Of a stretch of 64,000 nucleotides of DNA, positions 58,216 to 64,000 are shown one piece after another. Position numbers and translations under genes: made by a program. The notes below the pieces were generated by a model. It worked only from the letters and a program-made list of their open reading frames with translations. It was not told where the DNA came from and made no database searches. The first letter of the stretch is position 1. Every line of letters starts with the position of its first letter. This DNA is from Quercus robur (Eukaryota > Streptophyta > Magnoliopsida > Fagales > Fagaceae). The stretch lies in the NCBI RefSeq assembly GCF_932294415.1, contig NC_065538.1, positions 75,989,834 through 76,053,833 on the forward strand, given 5' to 3'.

Positions 58216-61200
58216 TCACTGCTTTTCCAACTACCTGTTGGGGGGTTGTTTTTCGATGCGTAGCCATGTGGAGGGGTGACCTTGCTAGACCCGAGTTTGT
58301 ATGGGGAGTTGCATCCAGAACTCAACATTGAGCCGCATTGTCCAATGGCTTCCTATGTATTTTTAGGCCTACAAAATTAGTAAAGTCTAAAGTCTAAGAA
58401 TCATGATAATGGTTGAATAGATAATATGTGTTTGATAGTTTTGATTAATAGTTGTAATAGTAGTTGAAATAAAGTAATATGTATTTAAAGGTGAAGTAAA
58501 CATGTATAGTATCAGTGAGTTAATAGTATTCCAGCAAGACGACTCTAGCAATAGAGAGGTAGTTTGCTTTGATAATTTTAAGATTGAAGAGGAAAAAATG
58601 GATGCAACTAGAGGGAGAGAAAGTATGTCCAGCTATGTGTAGAGGCTGGTTAAGTTTGTCCCCTTTATCATGCACTTAAATGAATTTCCCCTTGATAATG
58701 CTCTTTTAGATATTGTGAAGTTATGAATAGTATTTCCTTCCATGGGAAGGCTTTTGTAAGATAGGTTTGTATCTTCCATGAGAAGGGCTTTTGTAAGAAG
58801 TATTTGTGCCTTCTAGGAGAAGGGCTTTAGGGAGCTTTTTTGCACCACATCTATAGGAGTGGTTTTCCCTCATCCCTAACTGCACCTCCCTTGTGAAGGG
58901 GTGGGAATCAATCTACACAACGTGTGGTGCACCATTCCGGTTTGATGCGGTTAATTTGATTTTTAAAAAAACCCAAATATTGAAAAAAAAAAAACCATAC
59001 CACAGATTAAACAACCCACATGATTGAAACATTCAACAACTCAAATATTCATAAAAATAAAAATAAATAAACAAAGAAACAAACATATTCATTATATTTC
59101 TCTAATACCCACAAAAATACCTTAAACAAATTCACAATCAAAGGAAAGCATAAAAGCCTTGGCATTAATCATCAAATAAATTCACATACTAGGAGGAGAA
59201 CTGGAAAGGCATAGTAGCTTGTAGCCATATTGACTATTGAGCATCAAAAACGTCTTCAAAAACTTCCAAAGAATTGCTTTGAAAAAAAAAGGAGAGAGGA
59301 GAGGTGAACATGTGGAGAATGGTGGCATTGAGCAATTGAGGACAATGGCTTCAAGCGGTAGTGTGCGGCAGAGGCTGAGGAGAGAGAGAAGATTGTGACC
59401 ACACACACACACACACACAGTGTGTGTGTGTGTGTGTGTGTAATTAGTTTGATATATAAATGGGAAAGGATAAAACGAAGCCGTTTTGAACATGTCATTA
59501 AAATTAATGTTAAGTCCAAAATGTGTTGTTTTAATATTAGTTTTTGTTTAAAAAAAAAAAAAAAACACTTAAAATGACGTCATTTTGTGATATATAACTA
59601 AACCCTATTTATTTTATTGTTTTCTACTTCTTCCTTCAAACTCAACTGCCTTTCTCTCTCTCTATCTCCTCTCATCCTCTCATTCTTTGAGCTCTCTATC
59701 CCATTGAAAAACACACATATATTATATAAGCGGTGCGGTGCGGTTCTCATCAGTGGGCAAAATACACCACTGCTCGTCACACCTATTAGTGTCAGTATTC
59801 AAAAAACATTGTCGACCACCATGCCAGACACCTGCAGTGGTGCTCTATGGTGGTCGGCTCAATGCAATAAAGGGCGGTCCTATCGGTGGCGAGCAGTGGT
59901 TGAACAGGCTTACTAGGATTTGGCTAAAAATGGTATGTTTAGCATTAAGGGGTTTTTTCTATTTTGGGTAATATCACTTGGAGGAAAGACCAGCAAAAAT
60001 GGAAAGGATTTCAGTAAGAAAAAATATAGTTTCTTTGGTTTGTTTTGGCTTTTAGCCAAATAGGGAAAGTTTGTAATTTCAAGGCTACTAGATCAGCTGT
60101 CATAGCTGTTCTGAAAAAGCTGTCATAGCTTTCATAAGACTGCTGTTGCTTGGGGCTAAAGTAGATGAGGTCAGCTAGATGATGTTAGGCTGCTAGAGAG
60201 AATATTCAGTATTTATTTCATCGATTTGACTAAAAATGGTATGATCTCTTTTAAGGACATCTTGCTATTTTGGGTATAGCAGCTGGCTGCTGGGATTTTG
60301 ACATTAAATGGCTGGTGATGTCACTTTCAGCTAGGTGTCAAGTGCTGAACACACTACTGGTGTTCTGTTGAAAATGTTTCCTCTTTTGGGTATTTATATT
60401 TTTGGTCCAAAATTCTATTACAATACATTTTTAGTAAGTAATAGAATGATTGATTGATAGTTAATGAAGCTTTAGAGATCTAGTCAAGGTCTCATTGTGT
60501 TATGACTTAATCTTGGTGAGCAAGAAGAGTATTTAATGCTCTGCTTTGGCACTGGCAAGGGAATAGTTGGTCTGATTATGGCAAATGGTAGTTGGGTATT
60601 AAGGATATCATGAATATTTTATATTTGAAGATTAAAGATAGCCAACCAGATTTAGCCATGTGTTTGAGTTGGATTTTAGCTGAAAATAGTAATATAGTTT
60701 ATCTAGAATAATATAATTAGGTTTCCAAATTCGTATAGGAATAGTTGGAGGTTGAATGAATAGTTAGTTTCTCAGCATTTATATGGCTGTAGTTTTTGAG
60801 TATTTGTCATATGATGAATATTAAGTTTTAGGAAAAGTGCAATGGAGAGTTTTATCATTTTAAGTGCTATGTAATAAGAGAGGCTTACCATATGTTACCT
60901 GCTACATACTGACTCGTCAAAGTTCAGGGAGTTGGAGAAGACACGCCAAGCAACATGTTTCTTTTATCAACTTTAAACTGCTGGAGCTTTACTGAACATA
61001 CCTCTTGGACCTCCAAACCATGACTCCCAAAGTTTCCCCAAAGAGACTCATGAGCTTGGATCATGAGCCGAAGATGAGATGATGTACCTTGGGTTTTGTT
61101 GTCATTTTGTGTAAATATGGACTTTTGTTGGAGAAGCTGCTTGCCATGAATATGAGAGAGCTAATATGAGCCGCGAGCTTTGATCCATTGCTTGAGTCCG

Positions 61201-62280
61201 ATCCATATATTGATGTTGATGATGTTGTGGATTAGGATCCCAATTGATGAAGAGGAAATGTGGACCATGAATCCGCCTCTTGAAGTGAGGATTTTGTGGG
61301 CCATATGAGCCCAGTCCATGTGGTTGGATAAGATATAAGCTTATTTTGGGCTTTAAAGGAGATTTACCCAAAATTCAATAATATATTGATGTGGCACGAG
61401 TTGTCAATAAAGTAATGTCATGTGGCATGAGAGAAGAGTCCTCAACACTACCCAAAATTTTACGTTAAATTTACCTTATGCCTAGATGTAAGAATTGAAA
61501 AATGATTTTGAGTTCATTGAATAGGCCTAAGCGTGCTAATTCTAGCCACCTTCACTATAGCACAAGCCTCAGCGTGTGGATGTTATCTACATTCACTACG
61601 CTCCTCTCTGATATGTGGATGGAGAAAGAGGTCAACAATATTACAAATAAGACAAAAATTATGCGTGTTGTGGCAAATATGCACTTCCCTTATAGAAGAA
61701 TGGATTTACAATTACTTGGACTCTTAGAAACTTAGAATCTTCCCTATTAGACAGCTAGCTAATTTTTCATGGAATTTTCACTCTTTTGGCTCCATTAGGA
61801 AATTATTGAGGACTTTTTACTATTTGAGAATATTAGTACACATTTACAATTTATAGAATTATTGTAATATTGCTATTTGCTTTTGTACTCTATATAAGGA
61901 TCTGCCTTTGGTTGTATTGTACCAACCATCAATCATAATTTTTAAGATTTGTGCAGGCTTTCTACACCCTTTTGTAATTCAGGCGAATCTAGTACCATCT
62001 TCCACCAGAAATCTTTCTTTTGTAATATTTGAAGAATTGAAATCAATTTCGATTTAATATTCAAAATAGGTTCAAGTTTGTCAAAAAAAATTTGATAATT
62101 TAATAGATAAATGTATTTATCATTTCTAAGATTATGGTTTACCATGGACCATCCAAAGAAGTTTATTTCTCCACTACTAATTCACAACAAAAAAATATGT
62201 CAATCACAATACCATTTTCTATGTGATTGTTTTGAAAAATTTTCAATTACAAATTAAAACACATAATGCTAAATAATAAA
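58216..62280. other. Intergenic, no gene seen
   Basis: I see no coding exon. There is a TATATAAGG-containing, LTR-like stretch near 61770-61960 without a partner, and a minus-strand open frame at 61102-61371 with no recognisable domain. Repeat-derived DNA is likely. Confidence 0.45.
59400..59441. repeat. Back-to-back (AC)n(GT)n microsatellite, self-complementary
   Basis: About ten AC units run into about ten GT units, so the tract is a palindrome able to fold on itself. Confidence 0.9.
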
Positions 62281-64000
62281 ACAATGTAAGTTTTTCTAAA
62301 TATATTTGACATTTTAAAAAAGGCACAGGTCGATCACCATGTCTTAGCAATACAATGTAATAGGTATATATATATATACACATACATACATACATACATA
62401 CATACATGTGTGAACATGTACACACTCATACCACAAAATAAACTTAAATATAAACATAAACATATATAATTAAACTCTCTTTTTTTCCCATTCCCTCCAA
62501 CAGGAATAAAATTATAATGATCAAAACCATAGTTTATAAAACAAACTCTAAAACATAATATAGAGACCAAAGTCGTAAAATAAAAATAATAAAAAAAAAG
62601 ACTAAATACTACTACAACAAATGCCAAACTATGAAATTCCAAAATAAAAAAAAATAAAAAAAATTCCAACAAAAAAAAAACAGAAAACAAAAACTAAATA
62701 AAATGAAATAGTAATATTAATAAGCCACTAGCATATAGCTAGAGCTAGAGTAATGTGGTATCAAATTTGAGATGCTAACAATATAGTAAATGAGTAATTT
62801 AATGTCATGTGTCCCTATAATTAAAATGGGTTTCGATTTGTGTTCATTCCATCTCATTTGTAAAATTTTGAGTGTAAATACTTCCATACTATTTAAGTCC
62901 ATCTAAAAAATTGTCTAATCTAAAACTAATTTTTGCTCATTCTATATAGGTCTCATTTGAAATGAATTCTGATCTATTTAAAACCTATATTTTCTTACAA
63001 TCAATTGTTAAAATTCAAGTTTTTGTAGTTTAAAATAATACATAAAAGATGAATTTTATGGATCAAATGTAAATAACATCTGATTGGCATGAAAATTAGT
63101 ATGCTTGTTAAGAACACATAGAACATATAATCCAACAGTAAAATATTCAAAGTGTGAATTTAATAATAGGTTACTGAATGGTGTAACGTTACTTAGATAT
63201 ATAATGTTTGGTACACACAATGTAGTCCACGCAAGGTATGCACACGCCTTTGTGGCATGCCAGACATTACCCACCAATTCCACAAAGACTTCCCACCAAA
63301 ATAATTTGCCACATCACAATCTTTATACTCAAATAGCACTCGATCCTAATTCTCGTACCCAATCCTCACTAAACTGTACTTGATAAGAAGACAACAAAGA
63401 TCAAAATTGTTTGCTTTAGCTTCCCTATCTTTTTATTTTTCTTTTTCTGCAAGAAAACAAAGCACTTAGTTGGAGAAGAAAATATTAATGGAGGTGAATT
63501 GGAAGACAAGGAGCTAAATACATTCAAGTGCTGAACTCAACTTCCCCCCAATTCCTTTCTCTCATTCATTCCCTTGTTCCCGCTGCCTTCTTTGAAAAGT
63601 GACTGTTGTTTGTACACAATTTACAAAAGAAACTCGGAATGTGAATCAAAATAAAAATATATGATCTTTTTTATTTTATTTTTTGTATCAATCCCTTAAA
63701 ATAAAATTTTGAACACTTGACCCTAATTTTTTTTAAGCACAACTGAAATAATCTTGAATATGATTATCTTAACAATATATTACACTTTTTAAACACAAAA
63801 AAAATGCCCAACAACAAACCAATTTGATCTAAAATCTAAAGAAAAAAAAAAGCCCAACAACAAAAGTAGAAATTTGTTAATCTTAAACCTTAATTAGAAA
63901 AATCCCATGTAGATCTTAAAAATTTGAAAAAAATCAATCAAATGGGAGATCAATGAATGAATGATTGCTTTGCTATGTACATTGAAAGAGATGATCTCGT
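62281..64000. other. Intergenic, no gene seen
   Basis: It has TA and ATAC microsatellites at about 62366-62406, then AT-rich DNA. From about 63100 the base composition is more balanced, which could be the flank of a gene beyond the window, but no exon is visible. Confidence 0.4.

Noticed and set aside
61380-61990. LTR-like stretch with TATATAAGG and a possible polyadenylation region
   Set aside because: I found neither a matching partner, TG..CA ends nor a target duplication, so it is left unassigned.

Overview
The window looks like nuclear DNA from a woody eudicot, probably a rosid and possibly Fagaceae. It is AT-rich and full of small plant transposons, its genes have plant-type introns, and every recognisable gene belongs to a plant family. 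The species guess is inference; the plant assignment is firm.

Genes, left to right. (1) A fragment of an F-box gene (2460-2940) and its longer relative (6823-8011), which carries a reading-frame break. (2) An intact nine-exon RNA pseudouridine synthase gene (10979-15547, +), like Arabidopsis At4g21770. (3) Convergent to it, a twelve-exon glycoside hydrolase family 1 beta-glucosidase (16432-22168, -) of the BGLU45/46/47 (monolignol glucosidase) type. (4) An intronless E-class PPR gene (30246-32375, +), like At3g25970. (5) A second intact twelve-exon beta-glucosidase (38124-43722, -). I could join all 12 exons of both glucosidases in phase, giving 525 and 524 residues with both catalytic glutamates present.

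Between the PPR gene and the second glucosidase lies a mosaic of broken copies. Unprocessed pieces of the pseudouridine synthase gene (exons 2-3 and exons 2-4) alternate with decayed PPR pieces. The simplest reading has two steps. First, the convergent pair pseudouridine synthase/beta-glucosidase was duplicated, and the second synthase copy decayed. Second, a tandem duplication with breakpoints in PPR codon ~81 and synthase exon 3 left [whole PPR + truncated synthase] followed by [5'-less PPR + longer synthase piece].

The rest is a transposon landscape: Helitron-like elements (3537-4422, 8282-9521, 48752-53642 and two further ends), hAT elements (5350-6215 with a SINE inside; 54830-55889 inside a larger foldback element), three tRNA-derived SINEs with target duplications, several MITEs with 9-10 bp target duplications, a LINE fragment, and a solo LTR with a 5-bp target duplication (27916-28692). 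From about 43.8 kb to the end I see no convincing host gene. The only stretch there that looks possibly exonic is a GC-richer island at 47.55-47.80 kb. I found no CRISPR, rRNA or tRNA gene.
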